From positions 26,939 through 90,938 of IMG/VR virus record IMGVR_UViG_3300025117_000601: a DNA stretch of 64,000 nt. One strand, given 5' to 3'. This DNA is from a virus. The translations under genes were made by a program, and so were the position numbers. Numbering within the stretch: position 1 is the stretch's first letter; the number at the start of each line of letters is the position of its first letter. This document shows, piece by piece, positions 33,948-42,633 of this stretch. A model generated the notes under the pieces. That model was not told the DNA's origin, searched no databases, and saw only the letters and a list, made by a program, of their open reading frames with translations.

Positions 33948-34201
33948 AAAAAATTAGTATTGTGCTACTCGAACGCGATATTCACCCAAAAGGGTACACC
34001 CTATTATCTCTTCCGACAGAAAAAGACATATGGGAAAAGATATTTGAGGTGTGTGTTAAAGAAAATTACCAATATTTACATCATTTTGTATTAGAGGGGT
34101 GGGAAGAAGACGAGTCTTTACCAAAATACGAATCCCCAAGCGGACCTATACCTTGTGGTAAATACACTTATTATGTTGAAATTTATGCGCAGGAGAAATA
34201 A
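33944..34201 (+). CDS. Hypothetical small protein
   Basis: The 85-residue product is translationally coupled to the gene before it. It has no cysteines in a metal-binding pattern and no membrane segment. The function is unknown. Confidence 0.45.
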   Translation: MKKISIVLLERDIHPKGYTLLSLPTEKDIWEKIFEVCVKENYQYLHHFVLEGWEEDESLPKYESPSGPIPCGKYTYYVEIYAQEK

Positions 34202-34202
34202 G

Positions 34203-34571
34203 ATGAGTAATAAAAAGAGAATTTATACCTGCTGCCCACATGAAGGTTGTGGCGGCTTTCAAGAAACCCTATCTTTTCTACATAGATTTGGCATTGAGGC
34301 GGCTCCACAACTAGATGATGACGGACACTACCTAGAGTTTTCCCTGCCAAAAAAGTGGTCGTTAGCCAAACGGCGTAATTTTAATATAAAACTAAACGAC
34401 CGTATTAAGATAGGGGATGATGATGGACTTTTGTGTGATATGTGTAAAACATATATGTTTAATGGTTTAATAACCTTTAAATGTGAATGTGGTAATGAGT
34501 TCACGGCCTGTAATGAATGTTTTGAAAAGAAAACCGTTCGTTGTATAAATTGTGGTGGAGGAATGGAATGA
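34203..34571 (+). CDS. Zinc-ribbon-rich small protein
   Basis: The 122-residue protein has an N-terminal CCPHEGCGG motif and a C-terminal block of cysteine pairs (CDMCK, CECGN, CNECF, CINCGG) that likely bind two zinc ions, similar to a RING or double-ribbon layout. Starting at ATG 34203 with AGGAG upstream avoids overlap with the preceding gene. Function unknown; it overlaps the next glycosyltransferase by 4 nt. Confidence 0.55.
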   Translation: MSNKKRIYTCCPHEGCGGFQETLSFLHRFGIEAAPQLDDDGHYLEFSLPKKWSLAKRRNFNIKLNDRIKIGDDDGLLCDMCKTYMFNGLITFKCECGNEFTACNECFEKKTVRCINCGGGME

Positions 34572-35713
34572 AGGTTCTATTTATTGGTGTCTATAGAGAT
34601 AATACGGGCTACGCACACGCATCCCAGAGCTATCTATTGGCTATGGACGCGGCTGGTATTGAGGTAGTGCCACGATGCCTTAAACTTAACAATGTACAAG
34701 GTGAAGTGCCAGCCCGTATACTTGAATTAGAAAAACAGTCAGATAAAGACTGTAATGTGTGTATTCAATGTTGTTTGCCCCATCAATGGGATTATAGTGG
34801 ACACTTCTCCAAAAATGTTGGCATCTTCTTTTGGGAAACTAGCCATTTCAGAAATTCACCGTGGGCAGAACATATCAACTTAATGGACGAGGTTTGGGTG
34901 TGTTGTGAGCAAAACGTGTTCGCCGCCCGCAATAGTAATGTAAATGTACCAACACACATAATTCCCATTCCTTGCGACATAAATAAGTACCACCAACAAT
35001 ATGAGCGGTTAAACATACCAGAGTCAAACGACAAATTTGTCTTTTATTATATAGGTGAGGCCAACACTCGTAAAAACCTTCCTGCTTTACTAAAGGCTTT
35101 CCATTCAGAATTTCACCCGCACGAGAATGTAGTATTGTGTTTAAAGGTTAATATGCCCGGAATGTCGCCACAGGACTGTGCAAAAAATGTGCAGGAAATG
35201 TGTATGAGGGTGAAGTCTGGATTAAAAATTTATTCCAATCTAGAAAACTATCATAAAGATGTAATCATTACCGCGAACATGACAGAATTGGAAATTATGA
35301 GATTACACCATACTTGTGATTGTTATGTACAGCCATCATTCGGGGAAGCATGGGGTCAACCCTCGTTTGACGCAATGGCAATGGGTAAGACTCCACTCAT
35401 TACCTCCAAAACTGGAATGTGCGACTGGGTGGAGAAAATAGATGATGATCCAGACCAAACCCCAATAACTGGCGGAATTGTAGTACCATCCCACGAAGTG
35501 CCCGTATTTGGTATGGTAGACACCTTTGATAATCTTTACTGCGGAAATGAAAAATGGCAGGAGATTTCAGTGGTTGAATTACGACGGCATATGCGTAGTA
35601 TATATGAAAAACCTGAATACAGAGAGCAGCTATCCAATAATGGCGTAGATTTAGCACATGATTATAGTTATGAGAAGATTGGACAGAAAATCAAGGATAT
35701 ACTAACGGTGTAG
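34568..35713 (+). CDS. GT4-type glycosyltransferase
   Basis: The 381-residue protein has a GT-B fold: an N-terminal half starting with MKVLFIGVYRDNTGYAHAS and a C-terminal half with FYYIGEANTRKNLPALLKAF (the loop that begins the second Rossmann domain) and QPSFGEAWGQPSFDAMAMG (donor-binding motif region). It transfers a sugar from a nucleotide donor to an unknown acceptor. It is coupled to the small zinc protein gene by ATGA overlap. Confidence 0.82.
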   Translation: MKVLFIGVYRDNTGYAHASQSYLLAMDAAGIEVVPRCLKLNNVQGEVPARILELEKQSDKDCNVCIQCCLPHQWDYSGHFSKNVGIFFWETSHFRNSPWAEHINLMDEVWVCCEQNVFAARNSNVNVPTHIIPIPCDINKYHQQYERLNIPESNDKFVFYYIGEANTRKNLPALLKAFHSEFHPHENVVLCLKVNMPGMSPQDCAKNVQEMCMRVKSGLKIYSNLENYHKDVIITANMTELEIMRLHHTCDCYVQPSFGEAWGQPSFDAMAMGKTPLITSKTGMCDWVEKIDDDPDQTPITGGIVVPSHEVPVFGMVDTFDNLYCGNEKWQEISVVELRRHMRSIYEKPEYREQLSNNGVDLAHDYSYEKIGQKIKDILTV

Positions 35714-35716
35714 AAT

Positions 35717-36046
35717 ATGAAAAAGATATATTTAGCTACCCCTTATTCTGATTCAGACCCAGCCGTAATGGAGGCTAGATTTGAAGCCGTAACCCGCAAG
35801 GCTGGACAAATTATAAACTGGGGCTATATAGTTTATTCCCCAGTTACTTCTTGCCATCCAGTAGCGGTTAGGTGTTCGCTCCCAAGAGGATTTGATTATT
35901 GGCAACAATTTGACGAAACATTTATCGAATGGTGCGACGAATTATGGGTATTACAATTAGATGGTTGGCGAGAATCGGTTGGGGTAAAGGCGGAAGTAAA
36001 AATAGCAGAAAAACTACACAAACCAGCGGTATACATAAATGTGTGA
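35717..36046 (+). CDS. DUF1937 nucleoside deoxyribosyltransferase-like protein
   Basis: The 109-residue protein matches DUF1937: YLATPYSDSDPAVMEARFEA at the start, a central SPVTSCHPVA, and CDELWVLQLDGWRESVGVKAE near the end. This family is related to nucleoside 2-deoxyribosyltransferases (SLOG-like fold) and occurs in many phages. It may act on nucleotides or modified nucleosides, but the reaction is unproven. It overlaps the next methyltransferase gene by 8 nt. Confidence 0.75.
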   Translation: MKKIYLATPYSDSDPAVMEARFEAVTRKAGQIINWGYIVYSPVTSCHPVAVRCSLPRGFDYWQQFDETFIEWCDELWVLQLDGWRESVGVKAEVKIAEKLHKPAVYINV

Positions 36047-36620
36047 TAATTTGTTGAATATTTTTTCCGAAGGCTGGGAAAGTGGCATTTCGGACGGAAC
36101 GGCTTGCGGATATGGCTCTACTAAAGAACACACTCGTAATATAGTGGCTAAATTAGATAAATTATTTAGTATATATGAAGAATGTGGAGAAGTATTAGTT
36201 ATAAATGATGCTGGAGCGGGAGATTGCCATTGGATAAAGGAATTAGTAGATAAATACGATAAATATGTAGACTATTTGGGTTATGATTATCACCCAAGAT
36301 TGCCCAATATAATTAAATTGGATTTTTGCACTGAGTTAATGAGGCCGTGTAATGTTATTTTATGTCGAGATGTTTTTCAGCACTTACCAAATAGTATGAT
36401 TATTTCGGCATTAAAAAACTTTAGACAAACCGCTAAATGGTTAATATCTACAACCTTTACTAATGATGATATAAATAACTATGATAGACCATATACCCCA
36501 GTAATGAAACACTCTAAGATGGATTTAAGACTGTTGCCGTTCGGGTTGGGCGAACCGCAAGGGTGGATTGAGGAAACCTACACATCGAAGTTTTTGGCCG
36601 TATGGGTGTTACAACCATGA
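36039..36620 (+). CDS. Class I SAM-dependent methyltransferase
   Basis: The 193-residue protein has VINDAGAGDCHWI near residue 55 (motif I, glycine-rich SAM loop) followed by an acidic strand end (YLGYDYH) and ILCRDVFQHLP, a common motif of Rossmann methyltransferases. Such genes in phage glycan islands often methylate sugars. The acceptor is unknown. It overlaps its neighbours on both sides. Confidence 0.7.
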   Translation: MCDNLLNIFSEGWESGISDGTACGYGSTKEHTRNIVAKLDKLFSIYEECGEVLVINDAGAGDCHWIKELVDKYDKYVDYLGYDYHPRLPNIIKLDFCTELMRPCNVILCRDVFQHLPNSMIISALKNFRQTAKWLISTTFTNDDINNYDRPYTPVMKHSKMDLRLLPFGLGEPQGWIEETYTSKFLAVWVLQP

Positions 36621-37018
36621 AAAATTATACGCAAGAAGAACTAGACCATATTAAAAAAGAATTGTCACAAGGCTTAAACCCTTGGGGATTCGACCAATTA
36701 GCCCGAGTTCAATTTTATTTAGAAGTCCAGTGCGGGATGTTGGATGATCCAGAAGATAAAAAGCCAGAATGGTCAAAACTGCCAGAAGAATACTTGTGTT
36801 ATGGGGATAGAGTAAAGATAATTTGGCAGGGAAGTTATGAAGGTATGGAAGATTACGGATATATAACGGCAATTCCTAGTTATGAAGATTCTTGGGACAT
36901 GGCTGGTTTGATACACATACCGCAGCCTTGGTGCGAAAAGGGCGGGGCGGAACCAGAGTGGATAACATTATGGGAGTTGGTCACTAATTCTTATGTACAA
37001 AAGATTGTGAAGTTATGA
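36617..37018 (+). CDS. Hypothetical protein
   Basis: The 133-residue protein starts at an ATG overlapping the preceding stop. It has an N-terminal helical part and a central beta-rich part with several Trp/Tyr residues (KIIWQGSYEGMEDYGYI), suggesting a small SH3-like barrel. No family was recognised. Confidence 0.5.
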   Translation: MKNYTQEELDHIKKELSQGLNPWGFDQLARVQFYLEVQCGMLDDPEDKKPEWSKLPEEYLCYGDRVKIIWQGSYEGMEDYGYITAIPSYEDSWDMAGLIHIPQPWCEKGGAEPEWITLWELVTNSYVQKIVKL

Positions 37019-37326
37019 CAGACCACCTTAAAATTTGTGCAGACAAATCTTGTAGAATAAAAAGCGTAGATGTTATTCCACCCCCTCTTCGTTGGGAGTA
37101 TGGCAACAAGGGCGAGTATCCAGAATATCCGCTATTCCCAGTGGTGACAGATATTATTGTAAGATACTTGTGTGGCTTAGTTAGAATATATAATGGTTTT
37201 AATGCCAATATAACAATGATAGCCGCTACGCCCCCTTTTGATTGGGAAAAACTTTTAGAAAAAGAAGAATTTGTTCTACAAAAAACAAAATTTGTACTAT
37301 CACAAGAATATTATAAATCAGCATAA
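37015..37326 (+). CDS. Hypothetical protein
   Basis: The 103-residue product overlaps its neighbours by four bases and one base. It has no motif that I recognise. Its position suggests translation together with the next glycosyltransferase. Confidence 0.45.
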   Translation: MTDHLKICADKSCRIKSVDVIPPPLRWEYGNKGEYPEYPLFPVVTDIIVRYLCGLVRIYNGFNANITMIAATPPFDWEKLLEKEEFVLQKTKFVLSQEYYKSA

Positions 37327-38345
37327 TGGCTAATTCACTACAAACAATAATTAGAGGGGCTACCCGTAAAGACGATGCCCCACTCAATATAATAAGTTTT
37401 TGTACTCACGAGGCTTACCAAAATAACCTAGCTTATACAAACTCTCGGTTTTATCTTTTTAGAGCCCCAGACCAAGGAGTCAAGGAATGGGATAGTACAT
37501 ATAGACCAGTTCCAAACGGAACCATTCTCTTGAACCCAACCCTCAAGGGTAAACAGTTATTGGATTATGTAGACTACGACTTGGTTTTGGAACAAAATAA
37601 GGGGTGTCAATATAATATTGCAAAACAAATTTCCACCCAATTACAAATCCCCCTAATTTCCCTAACTCACTTCCTGCCTCCTCCGACATACAAACCATCA
37701 AACTTCCGCCAATATAAACTAGCCAAAGCGGATTACAACGTATTTATTACGGATTATAATAGGAGAGCGTGGGGTTATAAGCAGGAAGAATCGGTGGTAA
37801 TATATCACGGTATCGACACTGAATTTTTCAAACCAGATGAAAGTATAGAGAGACAGGACCACGCCTTAGTAGTAGTGAACGATTTTATTGGACGAGGCAC
37901 ATTTGTAGGGTTTGAGCCGTTCTGTCAAATTACTGGCTATCCTAATAATAGTTTTGTTAAATTTAAGGCTTTGGGGAATACACCTGGATTTTCCACACCA
38001 GCTAAAGATCACAACGAGTTATTGATGAGTTATAGACAATGCGGCGTCTTTCTGAATACGTCGTTAATTTCGCCAATTCCAATGGTTCTTTTAGAGTCAG
38101 CCTCTTGTGGATGCCCCATAGTGTCCAGCCTAAATTGTGCAATCCCAAATATTTTTACGCACAAACATGATGCTCTACTATCAAATAATCCAGACGAATT
38201 ACGCTCTTATTGTCAACAGTTATTACAAGATAAGGATATGGCAAGGGAATTAGGGGAGAATGCTAGAAAGACCATATTGGAGAAATTTACGCTAGAACGA
38301 TTTGTTAATGACTGGAATAGCTTATTTAGGAGGGCGGTTTCCTAA
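37326..38345 (+). CDS. Glycosyltransferase, GT-B fold
   Basis: The 339-residue protein shows VVIYHGIDTEFFKPDE, the link between the two GT-B domains, and VLLESASCGCPIVSS, the donor-binding motif of GT4 enzymes. The closing region LGENARKTILEKFTLERF is typical of the GT4 C-terminus. It likely extends a phage- or host-directed glycan. Sugar and target are unknown. Confidence 0.82.
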   Translation: MANSLQTIIRGATRKDDAPLNIISFCTHEAYQNNLAYTNSRFYLFRAPDQGVKEWDSTYRPVPNGTILLNPTLKGKQLLDYVDYDLVLEQNKGCQYNIAKQISTQLQIPLISLTHFLPPPTYKPSNFRQYKLAKADYNVFITDYNRRAWGYKQEESVVIYHGIDTEFFKPDESIERQDHALVVVNDFIGRGTFVGFEPFCQITGYPNNSFVKFKALGNTPGFSTPAKDHNELLMSYRQCGVFLNTSLISPIPMVLLESASCGCPIVSSLNCAIPNIFTHKHDALLSNNPDELRSYCQQLLQDKDMARELGENARKTILEKFTLERFVNDWNSLFRRAVS

Positions 38346-38398
38346 TGGGAAGTTTTGTATATGACTATTACTACATTACTAATTACAAGGAATATAAT

Positions 38399-38608
38399 AT
38401 GAGCGTAGCCGAAAAACTAGCCCAATTGAAAGAAATTCTGGAGTTTTATGCTAACGGAGATAATCTAAAGGTGTTTAGTGGTATATTCCCGTTCACCAAA
38501 GTTATCGAAGATATTGATGAGGGAGAGGCGGCGGAAGATGGTTTATTGTTAGTGGAAGAGATTATAGAAATGTTAGGCGTAGACCAAGTTGATGATCCTG
38601 ATTATTAG
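38399..38608 (+). CDS. Hypothetical small acidic protein
   Basis: The 69-residue product is acidic and helical. AAGGA eight bases before ATG 38399 supports this start over an in-frame ATG at 38345 that overlaps the previous gene. No motif recognised. Confidence 0.5.
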   Translation: MSVAEKLAQLKEILEFYANGDNLKVFSGIFPFTKVIEDIDEGEAAEDGLLLVEEIIEMLGVDQVDDPDY

Positions 38609-38633
38609 TGGAATTTGCGGACTATTAGTATGA

Positions 38634-38906
38634 AACCATATCTTAGCCGCTGGTAAAAATTTCGCCTCATTCGACAGACCATTTTTGCTTAAATTACCAA
38701 AATTTAGTGAGTATATTACATTTAACCACAGATCAATCGACCCAGCAATGTTCTATTATAATCCAGCCGTTGATAAGGATGGACCGCCATCGACTAAGGT
38801 TTGTATGGAAAGAACGGGAATTGCAGGAGAAGTAGCCCATAATGCAATAGACGATGCGTTAGTTGTGTGTAAACTAATCAGACACCACTTTAATATACCA
38901 TTTTAG
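38634..38906 (+). pseudogene. N-terminally truncated DEDDh exonuclease
   Basis: This open stretch encodes the last two thirds of a DnaQ/RNase T-like exonuclease. AAGKNFASFDRPFL is the Exo II region, SIDPAMFYY follows, and HNAIDDALVVCKLI is the Exo III region. The Exo I motif with its DxE pair is missing, and a TGA at 38631 closes the frame. No good start codon precedes the Exo II region. I read it as a broken second exonuclease gene; an intact DnaQ lies at 28023. Confidence 0.65.
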
Positions 38907-38917
38907 GGGTTTAAAAT

Positions 38918-39046
38918 ATGAAATTATACATAAATCAATACATAATAGATGTGAACGAAAATGACGAAGAAGCACTACTAGAAATACATGATGAATTACA
39001 AACTTCTATAGAGGAAGTAGAAGACGCATTGGAGTATCTAAGATGA
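38918..39046 (+). CDS. Small acidic hypothetical protein
   Basis: The 42-residue frame begins 11 bases after the preceding stop, with GGGGT upstream. It is acidic and probably one helix after a short strand. Its TGA overlaps the next ATG, which supports coupled translation. Function unknown. Confidence 0.4.
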   Translation: MKLYINQYIIDVNENDEEALLEIHDELQTSIEEVEDALEYLR

Positions 39047-39522
39047 AAATTAACCTTATGTATGGCGTAGCGGGTTTTCCACTTGATAACTACCTTAATA
39101 TTAGTCCGTTTGGAGAGGCGTCGGAATCACTCACTATTGGTAGCGTTCAAAATTTGGACGAATTTGTAGATAACGGCGAAGCTACAGAAATAATTGCAGA
39201 TAATGTCCTAGAGTATGTACCCACCCCTAATGTTCCTACCACCCTATCTAATTGGGTGTCAAAACTAAAAATAGGTGGAAAACTGGTGATTTCATTTATG
39301 GATGCTACCTTGACCGCCAAAGATTTCGCAAATTATCGCGTCTCACTTGAGGAATTTAATAACCGCATTCACGGCTCACAGGAAAAGCCATATTTGATTA
39401 AACGGTCTTCTATTACGGTTGTTGACCTATGCAAGCATGTAGTAGAAACCCATAATATGCGGATTATAAAAAAGCGAATAAACGATGGTAAAGGAACAGT
39501 AGAATTTGAGAGGGTAGCATAA
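39043..39522 (+). CDS. Methyltransferase-like protein lacking a clear SAM loop
   Basis: The 159-residue protein matches the second half of class I methyltransferases: IIADNVLEYVP, then LSNWVSKLKIGGKLVISFMD. The N-terminal glycine-rich SAM motif is not visible; instead it begins with a short YLNISPFG strand. This resembles small phage proteins annotated as predicted methyltransferases. Activity is uncertain. It overlaps both neighbours. Confidence 0.55.
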   Translation: MKINLMYGVAGFPLDNYLNISPFGEASESLTIGSVQNLDEFVDNGEATEIIADNVLEYVPTPNVPTTLSNWVSKLKIGGKLVISFMDATLTAKDFANYRVSLEEFNNRIHGSQEKPYLIKRSSITVVDLCKHVVETHNMRIIKKRINDGKGTVEFERVA

Positions 39523-39797
39523 TGCCATATAAGCAAGTTTGTATTGATCCCCCAAAAGTTTTAGAAGAACTACCCAAAAAAGCGGATTGGGTAAGTTCTG
39601 ATAAGACAAAGGCGTACTTTAAGGAAAACAACAAGATAGTGTATTACTATTATTGCCAATATTGTAAGGGGTGGATAAATGGAGTGCCAAATAAATATGA
39701 AGAAAATACGCTTGCTCCACTAGCTGGAAGAATTGGTATAGTTGAACACTGTATTAGGTGTGGTGTGGAAATAGATTTTTCAGGAATGTGCTCTTAG
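39522..39797 (+). CDS. Small zinc-ribbon protein
   Basis: The 91-residue product has CQYCKGW near residue 45 and CIRCGVE near residue 77, a zinc ribbon interrupted by a 30-residue loop. ATG shares a base with the preceding stop. Function unknown. Confidence 0.5.
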   Translation: MPYKQVCIDPPKVLEELPKKADWVSSDKTKAYFKENNKIVYYYYCQYCKGWINGVPNKYEENTLAPLAGRIGIVEHCIRCGVEIDFSGMCS

Positions 39798-39807
39798 AGA
39801 GAATAAT

Positions 39808-40635
39808 ATGAAAAGGCAAACTTCGTGCAAAAGTTGTGTATGGGCACTGTATGAAAATAATACACAAACCTCCTGCCAAATGTCCATGCTAGATAAGTTT
39901 AAGGACGCTGGCATCAGCATTGTTGAGGCTTACGACAACGACGAAAATAAGAACGAATTTTACGTCATTGACGGTATATGTATGTTTGGGCGAGGTAAGA
40001 GATGGTTGGAAAAGAATGGGCAGGGAAAGTCAGTGAGGGAGATATGGGCGATTATCAGGCGGGAAATCACATTATCTATAGAAGTTGTGGTTTATGTGAG
40101 CAAAACGGCTAGTTTTTCCGATATAGTTCAAACGGTAAACTCACTATATTGGCAAACTTTACACCCAACCAGCTTAATATTTGTTCATCATCCACCCTGC
40201 AAAATTAAACCACATGAATACCGCAACTATTTCATTGGCAGACCGTCAGAAAACGGCAATAAACCCATACCCTATTACATGGAATTTCCCTTGGAAATAG
40301 ACGCCAGCGAGGGGGGCTACCCTAAAATGGTAGATCGTAATAGGTGTGTGGATATTGCCGTGAAAAAGTGTAGAACCCAAAATATAGTGGTGGTTAATGC
40401 GGGGTATGTTCTTCCGCCTCACTACCTAGCGAAAATAGACTCAATTATAAATGACAATTTGAAAGACATTTTAGTGGTTAAACCCGTAGATGGAGAAAAC
40501 GGTCTCTTTTTAAGAAAGGCTTTGCACGAACTAATAGGTGGTAGCCGAGAAAAACCCTTTTTGCAGAAGGTGACTGATACGATAGAAGGAGATGAGGAGA
40601 GTAAAAAGTTTGTTGTAGAGGGGGCTAATCTGTGA
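39808..40635 (+). CDS. Cysteine-rich head fused to GT2-like domain
   Basis: Residues 1-60 carry four cysteines (CKSC, C near 22, C near 58) that may bind metal. From about residue 90, the strand IEVVVYVSKTASFSDIVQTVNSLYWQ resembles the start of a family 2 glycosyltransferase, and NIVVVNAGYVLPPHYLAKI resembles the region around its DxD strand, although the DxD itself is not seen. It directly precedes an intact GT2 gene, overlapping by four bases. It may be inactive or an accessory glycosyltransferase-like protein. Confidence 0.5.
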   Translation: MKRQTSCKSCVWALYENNTQTSCQMSMLDKFKDAGISIVEAYDNDENKNEFYVIDGICMFGRGKRWLEKNGQGKSVREIWAIIRREITLSIEVVVYVSKTASFSDIVQTVNSLYWQTLHPTSLIFVHHPPCKIKPHEYRNYFIGRPSENGNKPIPYYMEFPLEIDASEGGYPKMVDRNRCVDIAVKKCRTQNIVVVNAGYVLPPHYLAKIDSIINDNLKDILVVKPVDGENGLFLRKALHELIGGSREKPFLQKVTDTIEGDEESKKFVVEGANL

Positions 40636-41402
40636 GCGAAAAACAATTACCAGTGGTTGCGGTTATAGTGCCATTGCACAATCACGAAAATTTTATCGAA
40701 CGGGCAATTCGTAGTGCCGCCGAACAAGATTATCCAGCTAAATTTATTGTGGTTATAGACGACGGCTCTACTGATAATTCATATTCTGTAGTATATAGTT
40801 TATTGGAAAATAGGCAGGAGAAAAGTAATGAAGGGGGCGTTATAATAAGTGGAGACGTCTCTAATACTAGAGTTTTCCTGCTAAAACACGACTTGGCACT
40901 AGGACCGTCAGCGGCTCGCAATTCTGCTATTGAGTTTGCGTGGAAAACAGCACATCTTTTTTCGATGATGGATGCAGACGACTATTATCTACCCACAAAA
41001 ATTAGCAAGTCAGTAGCTAAATTCTTGGAATACCCAAATGAAATAGGTATAGTATATACAAACGCAATTATTCATAGTGAGATAACTGGCGTAGATATCG
41101 AAGAGTTTCGTGAAGCATATGATGACCGCAGATTATGCCAGGAGTGTATTATCTCGAATACTGCAATGATCTCTAGGTTGGCATTCGAGCGATGTGGGTT
41201 ATATGACAAAACTTATCGCACTGCTGAAGATTGGAATCTATATTTAAGGATATGCGAAAAATTTATAGCGGTTAATATACCAGAATGTTTACACGTATAT
41301 TCTGTGACTGGTGTTAACGCGAGTAATATTGTTAATCAGGAAGTATGGCAAAAGAATTGGGCTAGAATAGGACAATATTTACAACAAAGAGGCAGACATT
41401 AA
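40632..41402 (+). CDS. Family 2 glycosyltransferase
   Basis: The 256-residue protein has a classic GT-A fold: VAVIVPLHNHENFIERAIRS at the start, VVIDDGSTDNS for the nucleotide-binding Asp, FSMMDADDYYLP for the DxD metal site, and TAEDWNLYLRI for the ED catalytic base motif. It starts at a GTG overlapping the previous gene. It probably adds a sugar to the glycan made by this island. Confidence 0.87.
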   Translation: MSEKQLPVVAVIVPLHNHENFIERAIRSAAEQDYPAKFIVVIDDGSTDNSYSVVYSLLENRQEKSNEGGVIISGDVSNTRVFLLKHDLALGPSAARNSAIEFAWKTAHLFSMMDADDYYLPTKISKSVAKFLEYPNEIGIVYTNAIIHSEITGVDIEEFREAYDDRRLCQECIISNTAMISRLAFERCGLYDKTYRTAEDWNLYLRICEKFIAVNIPECLHVYSVTGVNASNIVNQEVWQKNWARIGQYLQQRGRH

Positions 41403-41514
41403 TTTAAGGGATGTAAACATGGACTGCCTCAGCCGTTAGCTTTAGTTGTATTCGGTAGGGGGTGCGGAATTATGAGTTTGTTTTATTTATCTGAATAAAG
41501 GTTGGTATCGCCAA

Positions 41515-41904
41515 ATGAGAGTCATAATCGCTGGTTCCCGCACGATCAACAATTATAATACAGTTAAAAGGGCTATCTCAGATAGCGGCTTTGACATTAC
41601 CACTGTTATATCAGGTGGAGCAAATGGTGTAGATAAAATAGGTGAAATATGGGCAGAAGAAAATGAAATACCGATTGTGGAGAAACTAGCTAGATGGGAT
41701 GACGTGGGTGTGAAAGGTGCGGTTATTAAGACTAACAAATATGGGAAAAAATACAATGCTAAAGCTGGTATTACCCGCAATGAAGAAATGGCTAAAGTTG
41801 CCGATGCCTTAATAGCGGTTTGGGATGGAGAAAGTGTAGGAACCGCCAACATGATAGAGACGGCGCAAAAATACGACCTACAAATCTATATTCATTATGT
41901 ATAG
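41515..41904 (+). CDS. SLOG-family (DUF2493/YspA-like) nucleotide-binding protein
   Basis: The 129-residue protein begins with VIIAGSRTINN and has VISGGANGVDKIGEIWAEE, the two signature loops of the DUF2493/YspA group in the SLOG superfamily, and ends with DALIAVWDGESVGTANMI. Members bind nucleotides or sugar-nucleotide ligands; some process them. It precedes a nucleotidyltransferase gene by three bases. It may relate to signalling or nucleotide processing. Confidence 0.75.
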   Translation: MRVIIAGSRTINNYNTVKRAISDSGFDITTVISGGANGVDKIGEIWAEENEIPIVEKLARWDDVGVKGAVIKTNKYGKKYNAKAGITRNEEMAKVADALIAVWDGESVGTANMIETAQKYDLQIYIHYV

Positions 41905-41907
41905 CGT

Positions 41908-42633
41908 GTGTATCGCCCAATGACCAGTTTAGCTAAACGCAATATAACTAGCACAAGAAAACAGAAGGTTATAGATGAACATGTCGCGTTCGTTATTCCA
42001 TCGGCTGGTATTGGATATAGACTCAAAGCTGTGGGTCCAAAGTCCCTTATTAGGTTAGATGGTGGTTTAACAATATTAGAACACCAACTATTAACTATAT
42101 TAAGGGTGTACCCCAATTCGGAAATTTTGTATGTGGTAGGTTTTGAGAACTATAAATTTAACGAATATAAGAAAAAGTATCCAATACGACTAATTTATAA
42201 TTCATTATATGATAAGACTAATGTACTATATAGTATTGGGTTGGGAGTACAGGCGACCACGTTAAGAAAAATAGTGGTGGTGTACGGTGACTTAGTGTTT
42301 AATTCGCCCACTATTACTAATATTCACGCTGGCGGCTCTAAAGTCGTTATAGACACTAGACAACAAATTAGCAAGGAAAAGGTGGGGGTAGTATTAAATA
42401 AGGGGGTGGTGACTAATTTCGCCTATGGGGTGGAGCCAAAGTGGGCGCAAATTGCTTATTTAACTGGATTAGAGTTAGATTTGTTTGAAGAAACCGCTCT
42501 CGATAACAAAAAACGGGGATGGTATGGACATGAAAGCCTGAATTACGTCATAGATAATGGTGGAAAATTAACAATATTTGAGTCGCCAGATATAGAAATA
42601 AGTGAAATTCGATCTAAAAAGGATATACCTTGA
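41908..42633 (+). CDS. Sugar-type nucleotidyltransferase
   Basis: The 241-residue protein has VIPSAGIGYRLKAVGPKSLI, matching the NTP-transferase signature (G-x-G-x-R followed by P-K-S/P-L). A central VVVYGDLVF carries the conserved GD. It likely activates a sugar or related phosphate to a nucleotide-linked form for the neighbouring glycosyltransferases. ATG 41920 is an alternative to the GTG at 41908. The closest overall pattern is the choline/sugar-1-phosphate transferase group. Confidence 0.72.
   Translation: MYRPMTSLAKRNITSTRKQKVIDEHVAFVIPSAGIGYRLKAVGPKSLIRLDGGLTILEHQLLTILRVYPNSEILYVVGFENYKFNEYKKKYPIRLIYNSLYDKTNVLYSIGLGVQATTLRKIVVVYGDLVFNSPTITNIHAGGSKVVIDTRQQISKEKVGVVLNKGVVTNFAYGVEPKWAQIAYLTGLELDLFEETALDNKKRGWYGHESLNYVIDNGGKLTIFESPDIEISEIRSKKDIP

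Noticed and set aside
41403-41514. tRNA or small RNA in the gap between GT2 and SLOG genes
   Set aside because: I could not fold the stretch into a cloverleaf, and there is no CCA-adjacent acceptor stem or T-loop motif.
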